A stretch of 57,276 bases of DNA from Verrucomicrobiota bacterium (GCA_027619375.1 JAQCFL010000003.1:1-57276), one strand, 5' to 3'. Positions 35,999 to 46,113 are shown, numbered from the stretch's first letter. Numbers and translations are program-made. Notes: generated from the letters alone by a model not told the origin.

Positions 35999-37774
35999 AT
36001 GTCCCGATCCCCGCAATTATCCCTGGCCGCCTCATTGTTTTTGGCGGGGCTTGCCGTTCATGAATCCGCCACGGCGGAAGACCAGCCGGCCGCCGGCTGG
36101 GCACCCGCCAAGGGAGCGCTGGTCACCCGCTGGGCGAAGGACGTTTCGCCCGGGAACGCCCACCCTGAATATCCCCGACCGCAAATGGTCCGCGACGAGT
36201 GGATGAACCTGAACGGACTTTGGCAACTGGAGTTCGGCAAGGAGGATGATGCGGTTCCCGCGGGAACAGACTTGCCGATGCGGATTCTCGTTCCGTTTCC
36301 GGTCGAGTCGATACTCTCCGGCGTGGCGAAACGCGCCGACCGTTTGTGGTATCGCCGCAACTTCCAGGTGCCGGAGAATTGGCAGGGCCGGCGGATCCTG
36401 CTTCACTTCCAGGCGGTCGATTGGGAAAGCGCGGTGTATGTCAACGGCAAGCTCCAGGGCGGACATCGCGGCGGATATGACGCGTTCTCGTTTGACATCA
36501 CCGATGCCTTGAAGCCATCGGGCGATCAGGAGGTGATCGTCCGGGTATTTGATCCGACCAGTGACGGGAAGCAGCCCCGCGGCAAGCAGGCCAACAGGGC
36601 GAAGGGAATCTGGTACACGCCGACCACCGGGATCTGGCAGACGACGTGGCTGGAGCCGGTTCCGGAGGCCGGCATCGGGAGCCTGCTGATGACGCCCGAT
36701 CTGGACGGCTCCTTTCTCAAGCTCACGGTGGAGGGCGGTGACGCCGCCGGCTGCACCATCCAGGCGGTGGCGCACGATGGAAAAGCGGAGGTGGCGCGGG
36801 CGACCGGTGGTGTAGGAAGCGAGATCCGACTGGAAATCCCGAAGGACCGGCTGAAGACCTGGTCGCCCGACGCGCCGTTCCTCTACGACCTGACGGTGAC
36901 CCTCAAGCGGGGTGACCGGGTCGTCGATCAGGTTCAGAGTTACTTCGGGATGCGGAAGATCGACCTGGGCAAGGACGGCGAGGGCAGGGTGCGGATCAGG
37001 CTGAACAACGAGGTCCTCTTCCAGGTGGGGCCCTTGGACCAGGGCTACTGGCCGGATGGTCTGTACACCGCACCGACTGACGAAGCGCTCCGCTACGACA
37101 TCGAGGTGACCAAGCGGCTGGGGTTCAACATGACGCGCAAGCACGTCAAGATCGAGCCCGCGCGGTGGTATTACTGGTGCGACAAGCTGGGTCTTCTGGT
37201 CTGGCAGGACATGCCCAGCGGAGACAATTGGACGACGCCCAAGTCGGAAAAGTTGCTTGCACCCGAAGAGAAGGCGCAGTTCGAGGTGGAACTGCGCCGG
37301 ATGGTGGAAGGGCGCCGCAACCATCCCTCGATCGTCATGTGGATCCTGTTCAACGAGGGCTGGGGACAGCATGATACGCCGCGCTACGTCGAGATGGTCC
37401 GCAAACTGGATCCCTCGCGGCTGATCGACAACGCCAGCGGCTGGGAGGACGCGAAGGTTGGCGACGTGTTCGACATCCACATGTACCGGCACCCCATGCC
37501 GCCCGCGCCGCAGCCCGACAGGGCGGGTGTTCTCGGCGAGTGTGGCGCGTTTCGTTTTGGCGACGCCAGCAATGCGGATTTCGTCAAAGGCACCGGGCTC
37601 TACACCGAGCTGCTCGGGAAGTTCCATCGCTACCACAACGAGCAGGGGATGTCCGGCGTGGTTTACACACAGCTTGTCGACGTCGAGGGCGAGCGTAACG
37701 GCTTGATGACCTATGATCGATCCGTGATTCAGGTCAACGTGGAGAAAGTGGCGGACGCCAACCGCGGGCGGTAG
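35999..37774 (+). CDS. GH2 family glycosidase, secreted (paralogue 1)
   Basis: This secreted 591-residue GH2 enzyme has a signal peptide (LSLAASLFLAGLAVHESATA), a sugar-binding jelly roll (about residues 60-220), an immunoglobulin-like domain and a short (beta/alpha)8 barrel. The catalytic residues are present: acid/base Glu453 in WILFNEGWGQ and nucleophile Glu514 in VLGECGAF. Activities in GH2 include beta-galactosidase, beta-glucuronidase, beta-mannosidase and arabinopyranosidase; the sequence does not decide among them. It is the third gene of the GH38/symporter operon and closely resembles the GH2 at 41902-43686. A perfect hairpin follows its stop codon. Confidence 0.87.
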   Translation: MSRSPQLSLAASLFLAGLAVHESATAEDQPAAGWAPAKGALVTRWAKDVSPGNAHPEYPRPQMVRDEWMNLNGLWQLEFGKEDDAVPAGTDLPMRILVPFPVESILSGVAKRADRLWYRRNFQVPENWQGRRILLHFQAVDWESAVYVNGKLQGGHRGGYDAFSFDITDALKPSGDQEVIVRVFDPTSDGKQPRGKQANRAKGIWYTPTTGIWQTTWLEPVPEAGIGSLLMTPDLDGSFLKLTVEGGDAAGCTIQAVAHDGKAEVARATGGVGSEIRLEIPKDRLKTWSPDAPFLYDLTVTLKRGDRVVDQVQSYFGMRKIDLGKDGEGRVRIRLNNEVLFQVGPLDQGYWPDGLYTAPTDEALRYDIEVTKRLGFNMTRKHVKIEPARWYYWCDKLGLLVWQDMPSGDNWTTPKSEKLLAPEEKAQFEVELRRMVEGRRNHPSIVMWILFNEGWGQHDTPRYVEMVRKLDPSRLIDNASGWEDAKVGDVFDIHMYRHPMPPAPQPDRAGVLGECGAFRFGDASNADFVKGTGLYTELLGKFHRYHNEQGMSGVVYTQLVDVEGERNGLMTYDRSVIQVNVEKVADANRGR

Positions 37775-37777
37775 GAA

Positions 37778-37802
37778 ATCCGGCCGGAGATCCCGGCCGG
37801 AT
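37778..37802. terminator. Bidirectional hairpin between convergent genes
   Basis: A perfect 10-bp stem (ATCCGGCCGG/CCGGCCGGAT) with loop AGATC starts 3 nt after the GH2 stop. There is no T-run on either strand, and half of the stem recurs at about 37823. Its place between convergent genes suggests a terminator. Confidence 0.5.
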
Positions 37803-37853
37803 CAACGTTTGACAAGAAACGGGAATCCGGCCGGGAAGTCGCTGCGTGTGGTG

Positions 37854-39260
37854 TCAACCGACCTTTGGCGGGGCGAATCCATCGCGGTAGTCGCGGCTGA
37901 CGATCGTGTCGGTGGCCTTTTTGTTGTTGGTGAAGGTGAGCTTGGCCTTGTCCCAGAGGAGGGTTTCGCCGGGAAAGCGGGTGGCTTTGACGGCGAGGAG
38001 GCACGGCTCGGTGATGCGGACCGCGTCCTTGAAGGGGCTGCGCAGCTCGGTTTTTATGCCGAGGCAGTTGTCGACCCAGGCGTGCCAGTGGTTGAGGCGC
38101 GGGAAGGGGGGCAGGCCGGGTTCGCTGAGGCCGGGGGTCATCTTGCCATCGCGCCAGATTTCGAGTTTGCCGTCGCCCTCCAGGACGAGGGTGCCCTTCT
38201 CGCAGATGATGGCGGTCCGGTTGCCGCCATTGATTTGTTCTCCGATGCGGAGTTGGTCGGGGCTGGGGACCTGGCCGGCGTCCCAGTAGTGGACCGGGAA
38301 GGTCTTGTCGGTGAACTTGTCCGAAGCCACATTGTACATGATGGTCGACTTGCAGGGAGTGACGTGGAAATGTTCGCTGGCGGGTTCCTTGCAGTCGGTC
38401 TTCACGGAGAAGGGGTCCTTTAGTTCGTCGTAGCCGAACATGAGGACGTCGAGGATGTGGCATCCCCAGTCGCCGAGACCATTGGTGCCGTAGTCCCACC
38501 AGGAGCGCCATTTGACGGGGGCGAGGAGCCCGCGGTAAGGGGCCTCCGCGACGGGTCCCTGCCAGAGGTTCCAGTCGAGATTGGCGGGTGGGGTCTGGGG
38601 TTCGGTGAAGACCTTTTCGTAGTTGAAATACTTCCCGGGATTGGGCGAGCCGGTCCAGTTGTAGGATTCGATGGCCTTGCCGAGGGTTCCGGCGCGGAGG
38701 ATCTCGACCGCCGCGCGGCGTCCGGGTAGTGCCATGCGCTGGTCGCCGAGCTGGGTGACGAGGTGGGGTTTGGCGGCCACCGCCCTTTCCATCATGCCGA
38801 TCTCGGCGAGTTGGTGGACGAGGGGCTTCTGTCCATAGACGTGTTTGTCATGGCCCAGGGCGGTGAGCATGATGGGGGCATGGCTGTGGTCGGGGACCGA
38901 GACGATGACGGCGTCGAACTTGTCGGCGTGCTTGGCGAAGGCCTCGCGGTAGTCGGCGCAGGTGAAGGCGTCCGGATGGTCCTTGGCGGCCCGGGCGAGC
39001 TGGTTGGAGTCGACATCGCAGAGGCCCACGATCTCGGCCATGGGGTGGGAGGCGACCGCCTTGCGGTCGGTGCCCCCGATGGTGCCGATGACGCCGATCG
39101 AGAGGACGCGCAGCTTGCTGTTGGCGGGGGCGGCGCGGAGGCCGGAGAGCCCGAGGGTGCTCACGCCGATGCCGGCAAAAGCCGAGGAGCGGAGAAACTG
39201 GCGACGGCTGGAAGTCCCCGAGGGGAGTGGGGTCGTGGTGCTGGAATCTGGTTGTTTCAT
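37854..39260 (-). CDS. Gfo/Idh/MocA-family oxidoreductase with Tat signal
   Basis: This 468-residue NAD(P)-dependent oxidoreductase-like protein is exported by the Tat route (SSRRQFLRSSAFAGIGVSTLG), consistent with folding around its nucleotide before export. The Rossmann start (VLSIGVIGTIGGTDRKAVA) is atypical in its glycine spacing. The family's EKP motif reads QKP in YGQKPLVHQ, so the catalytic lysine is kept but the Glu is not. Many PVC genomes hold large sets of such Tat-exported proteins near glycan genes. Some family members act in glycoside cleavage by transient oxidation; whether this one does is open. It lies 56 nt after a GH127 gene in the same direction. Confidence 0.8.
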   Translation of the reverse strand: MKQPDSSTTTPLPSGTSSRRQFLRSSAFAGIGVSTLGLSGLRAAPANSKLRVLSIGVIGTIGGTDRKAVASHPMAEIVGLCDVDSNQLARAAKDHPDAFTCADYREAFAKHADKFDAVIVSVPDHSHAPIMLTALGHDKHVYGQKPLVHQLAEIGMMERAVAAKPHLVTQLGDQRMALPGRRAAVEILRAGTLGKAIESYNWTGSPNPGKYFNYEKVFTEPQTPPANLDWNLWQGPVAEAPYRGLLAPVKWRSWWDYGTNGLGDWGCHILDVLMFGYDELKDPFSVKTDCKEPASEHFHVTPCKSTIMYNVASDKFTDKTFPVHYWDAGQVPSPDQLRIGEQINGGNRTAIICEKGTLVLEGDGKLEIWRDGKMTPGLSEPGLPPFPRLNHWHAWVDNCLGIKTELRSPFKDAVRITEPCLLAVKATRFPGETLLWDKAKLTFTNNKKATDTIVSRDYRDGFAPPKVG

Positions 39261-39316
39261 GGTTGTGGTATTTGGTGAGAGTTAGGTTGAGGGAATTTAG
39301 GGGGAGCCGGGGGGGC

Positions 39317-41776
39317 TCAATTGACCGACCATTCCTGAAGGGCGCAGGGGGTGTCGGAGGTCTCGATTTTCAGCCGCACGGCAGTGGTCTTGATCGGAGT
39401 GAAGAGGACTTCATTGGCTGCGTCGGGCTGCAGTGCGTATGCGCTCCCGGTATTGACCGGTTGCCAGGCATCTCCGTCCTTGTAGAGCAGCTGCCAGGAT
39501 TTCGGGAGGACAAGGAGGGTGCCGAGGACTCGATCATTCCAGTAAATTGTCTCGGGTTGATCGACCGCCCAATAAACGGAGGTCTGGCTGAGTTCCCGGG
39601 CTTCGTCCCATTCGTATTGGATCCATTGGGTGCCATCCGGATCCTCCTTCGGAATGAATCGGGGGACTGATTTCAATGCAGACCTGGGGCCGGCCCTCCG
39701 GTCGTTCAGTGCGGCCAGTTGCCCGGCGGGTTGTTTGCCGGAGGCGGAGACCATGGCGACCGCGCCGGCAGTCGGAGCGGGCAGGGGAGTGGCCGTCGGG
39801 ATCGACCGCGGAAGCCAGACATCCATGTATCCTTCGCCGCGGTTGGCCCAGGCAGAGTAGGGGATGGCAACGAAGGGATGCGGCCGGAGCTTGGCGGGCC
39901 GGCCCGGTTCCGGTTCGAAGGCGATCCCGGCCTCGGCGGTGATCAGGACGACGTCGCCGAGAAGCTCCTTGCGTCGTTCGGCTTTCAAGGCGGCCCCGTC
40001 CGGCAGCACGATGGCATCGGTGCGCAGGCCGCCGTTGTCGATGGCCTCGACACAATAGACGAGGGGGCCGCGTTGCAAGGCGACGCGGTCGCGGTCGGCC
40101 TCAATTTTGTCATGGGCCAGGACGCGGCGCACCGGCATGGGGAGGTTCAGCTCGATTACCTCGCCTTTCTTCCAGGTGCGCGTCAGGGGGAGGTAGCCCT
40201 TGTCGCCCGGCGCGTCGGCATCAAGCGCGACGGGTTGGCCGGCCACGGTGAGGGTCGGGCGTGCGGGGTCGGGTGCGGCGAATCGATAGAGGTCGCTTGG
40301 CACGGGCGTCTCCCTTGCCCATCCCGGGATCCGGAGGGCGACCGTGAACGGCTGGTCGGGGCCGGAGGCGACGATGATCCTGACCCGCCCGTCGTTCGGA
40401 TAGTCGGTTTCCAGCCTGAGGTGGACGGGACCGTTTTCGAGGTCGAGGGTGGCTTCGCCGGCGACGAAGAGGTTGATGTAGATGGTCTCGGCCTTGGTGG
40501 CATAGGCCATCGCGCCGACCTGGGGGATGATGCGGACCAGATTCGACTGGCAGCAGGCCGGGTCGAAGCTCCCGTGGCGACGATCGTTGCCGCGGCTTGC
40601 CAGAGGATTGGTGTAGAAAAACCTGTCGCCGGTCAGCGAGATGCCCGAGAGCACGCCATTGTAGAGGGCGCGCTCGAGCACATCGATGTATTGGGCATCC
40701 TCATGGAGCAGGGCCATGCGGTGGCTCCACAACACCGTTGCGGCGGTTCCGCAGGTCTCGCAATAGGCGGTGTCGTTTGGGAGGGAATAGGGGTCGCCGA
40801 AGCCTTCGTCATGGTACTGTCCGGTTGCGGAGCCGCCGGTGATGTATAATTTCCGCCCGACGACATCGTCCCAAATGCGGTCGAGGGCGCGGGCGTACTT
40901 CTGGTCGCCGCAGAGCGCCGCGACATCGGTCATGGCGGCGTAGGTATAACCGGCCCGGACGGCATGTCCGACGGCATGGTTCTCCTCGATGAGGGGGACG
41001 CGGTCCTGATTGTAGTCGGCCGAGCGTGGCTTTTCGGCTCCCACCTGTTCCGATTCCCCGGGCCTGCGGCCCCGCTGGTCGAGGAAGAACTTGCAGAGGT
41101 CGAGGTACCGTTGCTCGCCGGTGGCCCGGTAGAGCTTGACCAGCGCGAGTTCGATTTCCTGGTGTCCGGGGACCTCGTAAACCTTGTCAGGGCCGAATCG
41201 CGCGTCGATCAGGTCCGCGTAACGGCACGAGGCGTCCAGCAGATCGCGCTGGCCGGTGGCGACGTAGTGGGCGACGCCCGCCTCGAGGAGGTGGCCTGCG
41301 CTGTAGAGGATGTGTGACTTGTGGATTTCGTGCCAGCGGGAGTCCTGTTCCTGGAGGATGAATCGTGTGCAGAGAAACCCGTCCTTCTGCTGGGCCGCGA
41401 TGACGCGCCCCACCAGTCCCGCGAGGGCTTCCGCGGCGGCCGGGGCGGGTCGCGTTTGCAGCGAGTAGGCCGCTCCCTCGATGATCTTGAACACGTCCGA
41501 GTCGTAGGCGGCGTTGCCGGCGAAGGGTTTCGGGTCGATCCCGGCGGCCCGGTCGAAATTCGCCATGCGCGGGGTCCGCCCGATAAAGTCAATATTGTGC
41601 GGCACCGTGACGGTGGCATTGGTGGTTACCCGAGGCCCCCAGAATCCACCGGCAATCGTCACGTTGCCCACCGATGCGGGGCGCAGCGGGTAGTCTGCCG
41701 CGAGGGCCGGGAGGGACAGGGCCGCCACGGTGAGAAGGCTGAGCGCTGGCAGAGGATGAGTGGATGATCGTTTCAT
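39317..41776 (-). CDS. GH127 beta-L-arabinofuranosidase with C-terminal discoidin-like module
   Basis: The 819-residue secreted GH127 has a signal peptide (PALSLLTVAALSLPALAA). Catalytic residues by alignment with HypBA1 are acid/base Glu324 in HDEGFG, zinc ligands Glu340 and Cys342 in CETC, and Cys408-Cys409 in ACCQSN. After the normal end of the family, at about residues 700-819, it has an extra beta module (SVYWAVDQPETI, PKSWQLLYKDG, ALQEWSVN). The same module occurs at the C-terminus of the GH127 at 48044 and inside the MGH1-like protein. It is likely a carbohydrate-binding accessory. The gene has its own upstream region with a copy of the recurring motif. Confidence 0.9.
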   Translation of the reverse strand: MKRSSTHPLPALSLLTVAALSLPALAADYPLRPASVGNVTIAGGFWGPRVTTNATVTVPHNIDFIGRTPRMANFDRAAGIDPKPFAGNAAYDSDVFKIIEGAAYSLQTRPAPAAAEALAGLVGRVIAAQQKDGFLCTRFILQEQDSRWHEIHKSHILYSAGHLLEAGVAHYVATGQRDLLDASCRYADLIDARFGPDKVYEVPGHQEIELALVKLYRATGEQRYLDLCKFFLDQRGRRPGESEQVGAEKPRSADYNQDRVPLIEENHAVGHAVRAGYTYAAMTDVAALCGDQKYARALDRIWDDVVGRKLYITGGSATGQYHDEGFGDPYSLPNDTAYCETCGTAATVLWSHRMALLHEDAQYIDVLERALYNGVLSGISLTGDRFFYTNPLASRGNDRRHGSFDPACCQSNLVRIIPQVGAMAYATKAETIYINLFVAGEATLDLENGPVHLRLETDYPNDGRVRIIVASGPDQPFTVALRIPGWARETPVPSDLYRFAAPDPARPTLTVAGQPVALDADAPGDKGYLPLTRTWKKGEVIELNLPMPVRRVLAHDKIEADRDRVALQRGPLVYCVEAIDNGGLRTDAIVLPDGAALKAERRKELLGDVVLITAEAGIAFEPEPGRPAKLRPHPFVAIPYSAWANRGEGYMDVWLPRSIPTATPLPAPTAGAVAMVSASGKQPAGQLAALNDRRAGPRSALKSVPRFIPKEDPDGTQWIQYEWDEARELSQTSVYWAVDQPETIYWNDRVLGTLLVLPKSWQLLYKDGDAWQPVNTGSAYALQPDAANEVLFTPIKTTAVRLKIETSDTPCALQEWSVN

Positions 41777-41815
41777 GGGTGAAAGTCCCCCGGCAGGCGG
41801 AACCGGGCAAAGTCT

Positions 41816-41877
41816 ACAATAGCGGGCGGGCAGTCGCTGCCGTCAAGGGGAGGCGGGTCGCACGAAGAGGGGACTGC
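41816..41877 (-). promoter_or_regulatory. Promoter-like elements and recurring motif ahead of GH127
   Basis: On the minus strand the recurring motif (GCAGTCCCCTCTTCGTGCG, ending 41857) is followed 10 bp later by TTGACG (41846-41841) and then by TATTGT (41821-41816). The spacing of 19 bp between the last two is longer than ideal. The motif ends about 10 bp ahead of the -35-like element, a position typical of activator sites. Confidence 0.5.
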
Positions 41878-41901
41878 GAAGCCCGGTGTTTCACGAACGG
41901 C

Positions 41902-43686
41902 TCAGTGCCGCATGTGTTTCTTGAAGTGCTTTTCATTCTGTGCGGCCAGCTTCTCGATGTCTGAGTTCGCCTTGCTTCTGTCATAGGTCAACATCCCGTT
42001 GAGTTCGTTCTCGACGTCGGTGGTCTGGGTCCACACGAAGCCGCTGACTCCGGGGTCGTCGACGAAGGGCGCATACCTGGCGAGTTGTGACATGAATCGC
42101 TTGACGCCCGGGCCGTATTCTCCGATCACGCCGGCCCGGTTTTCTTCCGGGACCGGGGCGGTGAAGTTGTTGTAGCAGTGGAAATCGATGATGTCGCCCG
42201 CACCCACGTCGTATTGGTTCTTGCCCTGTGCCCCGCTGCCTCCGGCGCCGCTCTCGTGGTTGAGGAGGCGGGTGGCATCCATCTTCGCGGCCTCCGCCGA
42301 GACCGCCTTCAAGTCGAAGCTTGTCAGGCCCATGCCTTCGTTGAAGAGGACCCAGGAGATGATCGAAGGATGGTTGAACCTGCCTTCCACCATCCGGCGG
42401 TACTCGTGCATGAATTTTCTCTGGTCATCCTCCGAGGTCACCCCGCGGGTGATACTCGGCATGTCCTGCCAGACAAGCAGTCCGAGCTTGTCGGCCCAAT
42501 AATACCAGCGGGCGGGTTCGACCTTGAGGTGCTTGCGAGCCATGTTGAAGCCCAGTCGCTTGGTCATCTCGATGTCATGGCGGAGCGCTTCGTCGGTGGG
42601 GGCGGTGTAGATGCCGCCCGGCCAGAATCCCTGGTCGAGGAGGCCGTTCTGCAGGATGAACCTGTTGTTGAGCATCATGCGGGTGATTCCCTTTTCATCC
42701 TTGCCCAGGGAGCTCTTGCGCATGCCGAAATAGCCGGTCACCGTGTCCGCAGGAGGAGCAGATCGCTGGCCGCTGGCGCTTGCTTTCAGATCGTAGAGGA
42801 AAGGCGTATCGGGCGACCAGAGTTTGGCATCGGGAATCTTTACGACGCATTCCTCCCCTGCCCGGCCGCGGGCCGTGCCGATCTTGGTCTGGCCGTCATA
42901 GACCTCGACCATCGCTTGCAGATCGCCGTCGTCCTTGCCTGCAACGGCCATCACCGTGATCCGCACCGCCCCTTGGTCCACATCCGGGACTATCTTCAAC
43001 GATTCGATGTAGGTGTCGGCGACCGGTTCGAGCCAGACGGTCTGCCAGATGCCGGTGCAGGGGGTGTAGAAGATACCGCCGGGTTCGCAGCTCTGCTTGC
43101 CGCAGGGATGACGGCCCTCGGAGGTGGGGTCCCAGACGGCGAGGACTAGTTCGTTGGGGCCCGCAGGTTTGAGGAGGTCGGTGACATCGAACGAGAACCC
43201 GTCGTAACCGCCCTGGTGCACGCCCAGCTTGTGGCCGTTGAGATGGACGGTCGCCTCCCAGTCGACCGCGCCGAAATGGAGCAGGACGCGCTGCATCTTC
43301 CATGCGGCCGGCACCTCGAAGGAGCGCCGGTACCAAAGCAGGCTGTTCGAGTAGCTTCGATCCGGAATGGCGTTGAGCATCTTGCCAACTCCGGACAGGG
43401 GTGCCTCGATTGGAAACGGGACCAGGATTTTTCCGTCATACGAGTCGGGCGTTTCGGATTCCCGGTCCGTGACACGATAGTCCCACAACCCGTTGAGATT
43501 CATCCAATCCCTGCGGACCATCTGCGGCCGCGGATATTCGGGGAGCACGTTTTCCGGGCTCACCTCGGCGGCCCATTTGGACATGCCGAAGGTGCCTGGG
43601 ACCGGGTGATAGGGTTCGGCATCGGCCAGCATCCCCCCTACGAGGGAGACCAACAAGAGGTGGAGGAGTGGGGTGGATGGAGACAT
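41902..43686 (-). CDS. GH2 family glycosidase, secreted (paralogue 2)
   Basis: This 594-residue secreted GH2 closely resembles the one at 35999-37774, sharing long stretches such as EYPRPQMVR, WMNLNGLW, YFGMRK and ARWYYW. Signal peptide: LLHLLLVSLVGGMLADA. Catalytic residues are acid/base Glu450 in WVLFNEGMG and nucleophile Glu523 in VIGEYGPG. It differs mainly around the barrel loops (SITRGVTSEDD, and the insert near AGGSGAQGKNQ), so the two paralogues probably cut different linkages or positions. It lies 21 nt after the GH36 gene, in a sulfatase-GH36-GH2 transcription unit; the GH127 downstream has its own promoter region. Confidence 0.88.
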   Translation of the reverse strand: MSPSTPLLHLLLVSLVGGMLADAEPYHPVPGTFGMSKWAAEVSPENVLPEYPRPQMVRRDWMNLNGLWDYRVTDRESETPDSYDGKILVPFPIEAPLSGVGKMLNAIPDRSYSNSLLWYRRSFEVPAAWKMQRVLLHFGAVDWEATVHLNGHKLGVHQGGYDGFSFDVTDLLKPAGPNELVLAVWDPTSEGRHPCGKQSCEPGGIFYTPCTGIWQTVWLEPVADTYIESLKIVPDVDQGAVRITVMAVAGKDDGDLQAMVEVYDGQTKIGTARGRAGEECVVKIPDAKLWSPDTPFLYDLKASASGQRSAPPADTVTGYFGMRKSSLGKDEKGITRMMLNNRFILQNGLLDQGFWPGGIYTAPTDEALRHDIEMTKRLGFNMARKHLKVEPARWYYWADKLGLLVWQDMPSITRGVTSEDDQRKFMHEYRRMVEGRFNHPSIISWVLFNEGMGLTSFDLKAVSAEAAKMDATRLLNHESGAGGSGAQGKNQYDVGAGDIIDFHCYNNFTAPVPEENRAGVIGEYGPGVKRFMSQLARYAPFVDDPGVSGFVWTQTTDVENELNGMLTYDRSKANSDIEKLAAQNEKHFKKHMRH

Positions 43687-43707
43687 GGTTTCTATCAGAA
43701 CAGGGGG

Positions 43708-46083
43708 TTACTTGAAAGTGGCCGTCCATTGCAGGGGGCCGGTTTGCGGGGAGAGGGTCGTGACCCGGGCGCGGCGGGATTCCTGATGTTCGATGGCAAT
43801 CGTGGCGTCACCGCCATTTGCGAGAGCGACGCTTTCCAGCGTGCGGCCGGCCGGGAAGACGACCCGGATCTGATAGGGATCGTCGGCAACGACCTTGCTG
43901 GTTGCCCCGAGGGTCATTCGGGCCGGATCCCAAGTTTCATTCTCCAGATCGACCGCGCCCTGGCTGACGTGGCGGGACGTGCCAAGGACCCGGGGAACGT
44001 CGTCGGCCGGGACCAGGGCGATGTTGGCGCAGCCATAAGGAGGCAGTACCGCCTCGATTTTTCCGCTGACCGGATCGAGGAAGCGGTCGCTCCAGTAGTC
44101 GTATCCGTGGTAGGTGGCCTTGGGGTCGAGCCCGAGTCTGGTGCAATCGACCGAGACGGTGGCCTCCTTGTTGCTCCAGTTGAAGAGGTCCACGACATCC
44201 CGATGCCGCGATCCGCGGTGGTCGGCGAGGTGCCACACCCGGGCGAGCGGTTCATCCAACAGATCAACCGGACGGGCATCCAGACCGTGGTTGGGCATGG
44301 TGCGGCGCACGATGTCGAGTTTCTCCGCGGACAAGTCCGGCAACCATTCGCTGACGATGTTGAGCTGGCCGGACAAGCCGATCCAGGTCCCCCAGGTGCG
44401 GGCCTGGACGAGGGTGAGGGGATCGCGCAGCATCAGGCAGTCGGCGTCATTGTGCCAAACCCGGTTGTGGAGGAAATAGAGCCGGGTGCCGAGGGTTGCG
44501 CAGTTGAGGATCTGGTTCCATTTGACCCCGATGTCCTGTCCGACGCGCATCCCGTCGACGAGTCCGAAGGATGCCCCGAGGGTGCGGTAGTTCTGCGCGG
44601 TGTTGCAGCCGAGAATGTAAACATCCTTCCCTGCGGCCTCGCGCACCAGACGCAGGCCGCTGCGGTAGCTTTCGAGATTGGTCTGGTCCGGGTCGTGAAA
44701 GACCGCGTCGCCGAGTCCGTCATCGCGGTAGGCGGGGTCCGCGTAGAGGATCTTCACCGCCATCCCGGTCCAGAGGCCGTCGATCTTGATGTATTTGTAT
44801 CCCCAGGTCCGGCAGATCTGGTTGACCGACCGGCTGACCAGGTCGCGGGCTCCGGGGTGGGTCATGTCCAGGCAGGTGCCGCCCCAGGTGACCGTGTAGA
44901 GATCGCCGCTGTCCTTGCGGTGCACGAACCAGTCCTGATGCTCCTTGAAAATATCCCGCTTGGGATCCCAGCCGAAGGGGATGAGCCAGAGGCCGGCCCG
45001 CATGCCCGCGCCGGTGATGGTGGCAGCCGTCTTGTCCATGCCGGCCGCGTAGCCCCCGCCCCGCTGCCCGCTGAAATCGCGACCGCTTCGCTGCCAGCCG
45101 TCATCGATTTGCATCAATCCAAAGCCGTAATCAACGAGTCCCTTCTCCTTCACGAAATCCACCAACTCGGACATCTTTTCCTGATTGGACGCCTTGGCGT
45201 GATACCAAGTGCAATATCCCGCAGGTGACGGCGGAAGTTTGACCTCGTTGGCGTTGGCGGCGGCGTCGGCGTAGGCCTCAAGGCCGGCCAGGGCATTGTC
45301 GAAACGGCCAAGAACAAACACCTCTCCCGTGGCGCTTGCACCCGGTGCCAGGCGCAGCGCCCCGTATTCGCTGCGCGCCTGCAACTCGACCGTGCCGCCA
45401 CCCGGATGGGACAAGACGATCCCGCTGGCGCGGTGGTGCGTGATCCAGCCGCCGACCACCCCGGCCTGCGAGGTCGGATCGGCCACCGCCAGAAACGAAT
45501 AGCTGACCCGTTCCAGGGAAGCATCCGTCAATCCGTCGCAGCCCAGCACCCGCAGCTTGGCGGGGTCGGGTCCGGCCACAAGGGGCACCCCGGCCGTGAG
45601 GAGGCGATCCACCACGATCGCTTCACCGGTCGGATTTGCGAGATCCTGCCGGATGCAGAGGAAGGGAAGCTCCGGGTAGAGGGCGAGGCGGCAGCTGCGG
45701 CCGGCGCCCTGGTCGATCACGATGGCGCGGCCCTTGCCGAGCAGGTCGTCCGTCTCGATCAGGGAAGCCTTGCCCGCGCCTTGCAGCAGTCGCCCGTCCT
45801 CGACGAAAGCCACCCCGGCCGAGGCCAGTTGGAAGCTGCCCTTCTGTGTGTCATAAGCGACGGTCAATCGCCCGTTGCCGAGGTGCAGGATCGCGCCCTC
45901 GCGGTCCGCGGTCACTGCGGCCGACCCATGCCCGGCGGTCCATAAAGCGGCCATGGCCAGAAGAACCGGAAAAAGGTTCGGAGCGCACGTCCCGGTGGGG
46001 TGTGAACCGCCCGGCGGGAACCGGGCGGAGAGCGCGGCCAAGAATGAGTATCCGCAGCGGAGGAGCGGCCTGTGGGTGTTCAT
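43708..46083 (-). CDS. GH36-like alpha-galactosidase-type glycosidase, secreted
   Basis: The 791-residue protein belongs to the clan GH-D type (GH27/GH36). The barrel contains LMQIDDGWQ, the nucleophile Asp435 in YIKIDGLW and the probable acid/base Asp517 in GMRVGQDIG. An N-terminal beta domain (about residues 60-280) and a C-terminal beta domain flank it. Its likely activity is cleavage of terminal alpha-galactosides, but beta-L-arabinopyranosidases and other activities occur in this clan and cannot be excluded. The N-terminus from ATG 46083 is long, with a hydrophobic stretch only at residues 37-55, so the true start may be further in. It lies 30 nt after a sulfatase gene. Confidence 0.8.
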   Translation of the reverse strand: MNTHRPLLRCGYSFLAALSARFPPGGSHPTGTCAPNLFPVLLAMAALWTAGHGSAAVTADREGAILHLGNGRLTVAYDTQKGSFQLASAGVAFVEDGRLLQGAGKASLIETDDLLGKGRAIVIDQGAGRSCRLALYPELPFLCIRQDLANPTGEAIVVDRLLTAGVPLVAGPDPAKLRVLGCDGLTDASLERVSYSFLAVADPTSQAGVVGGWITHHRASGIVLSHPGGGTVELQARSEYGALRLAPGASATGEVFVLGRFDNALAGLEAYADAAANANEVKLPPSPAGYCTWYHAKASNQEKMSELVDFVKEKGLVDYGFGLMQIDDGWQRSGRDFSGQRGGGYAAGMDKTAATITGAGMRAGLWLIPFGWDPKRDIFKEHQDWFVHRKDSGDLYTVTWGGTCLDMTHPGARDLVSRSVNQICRTWGYKYIKIDGLWTGMAVKILYADPAYRDDGLGDAVFHDPDQTNLESYRSGLRLVREAAGKDVYILGCNTAQNYRTLGASFGLVDGMRVGQDIGVKWNQILNCATLGTRLYFLHNRVWHNDADCLMLRDPLTLVQARTWGTWIGLSGQLNIVSEWLPDLSAEKLDIVRRTMPNHGLDARPVDLLDEPLARVWHLADHRGSRHRDVVDLFNWSNKEATVSVDCTRLGLDPKATYHGYDYWSDRFLDPVSGKIEAVLPPYGCANIALVPADDVPRVLGTSRHVSQGAVDLENETWDPARMTLGATSKVVADDPYQIRVVFPAGRTLESVALANGGDATIAIEHQESRRARVTTLSPQTGPLQWTATFK

Positions 46084-46113
46084 CGGGACGTTCGTTCGGT
46101 TGGAGGAGCACTT

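Noticed and set aside
37823-37835. Half-copy of the 37778-37802 hairpin stem
   Set aside because: It has no partner arm, so it is not a second terminator.
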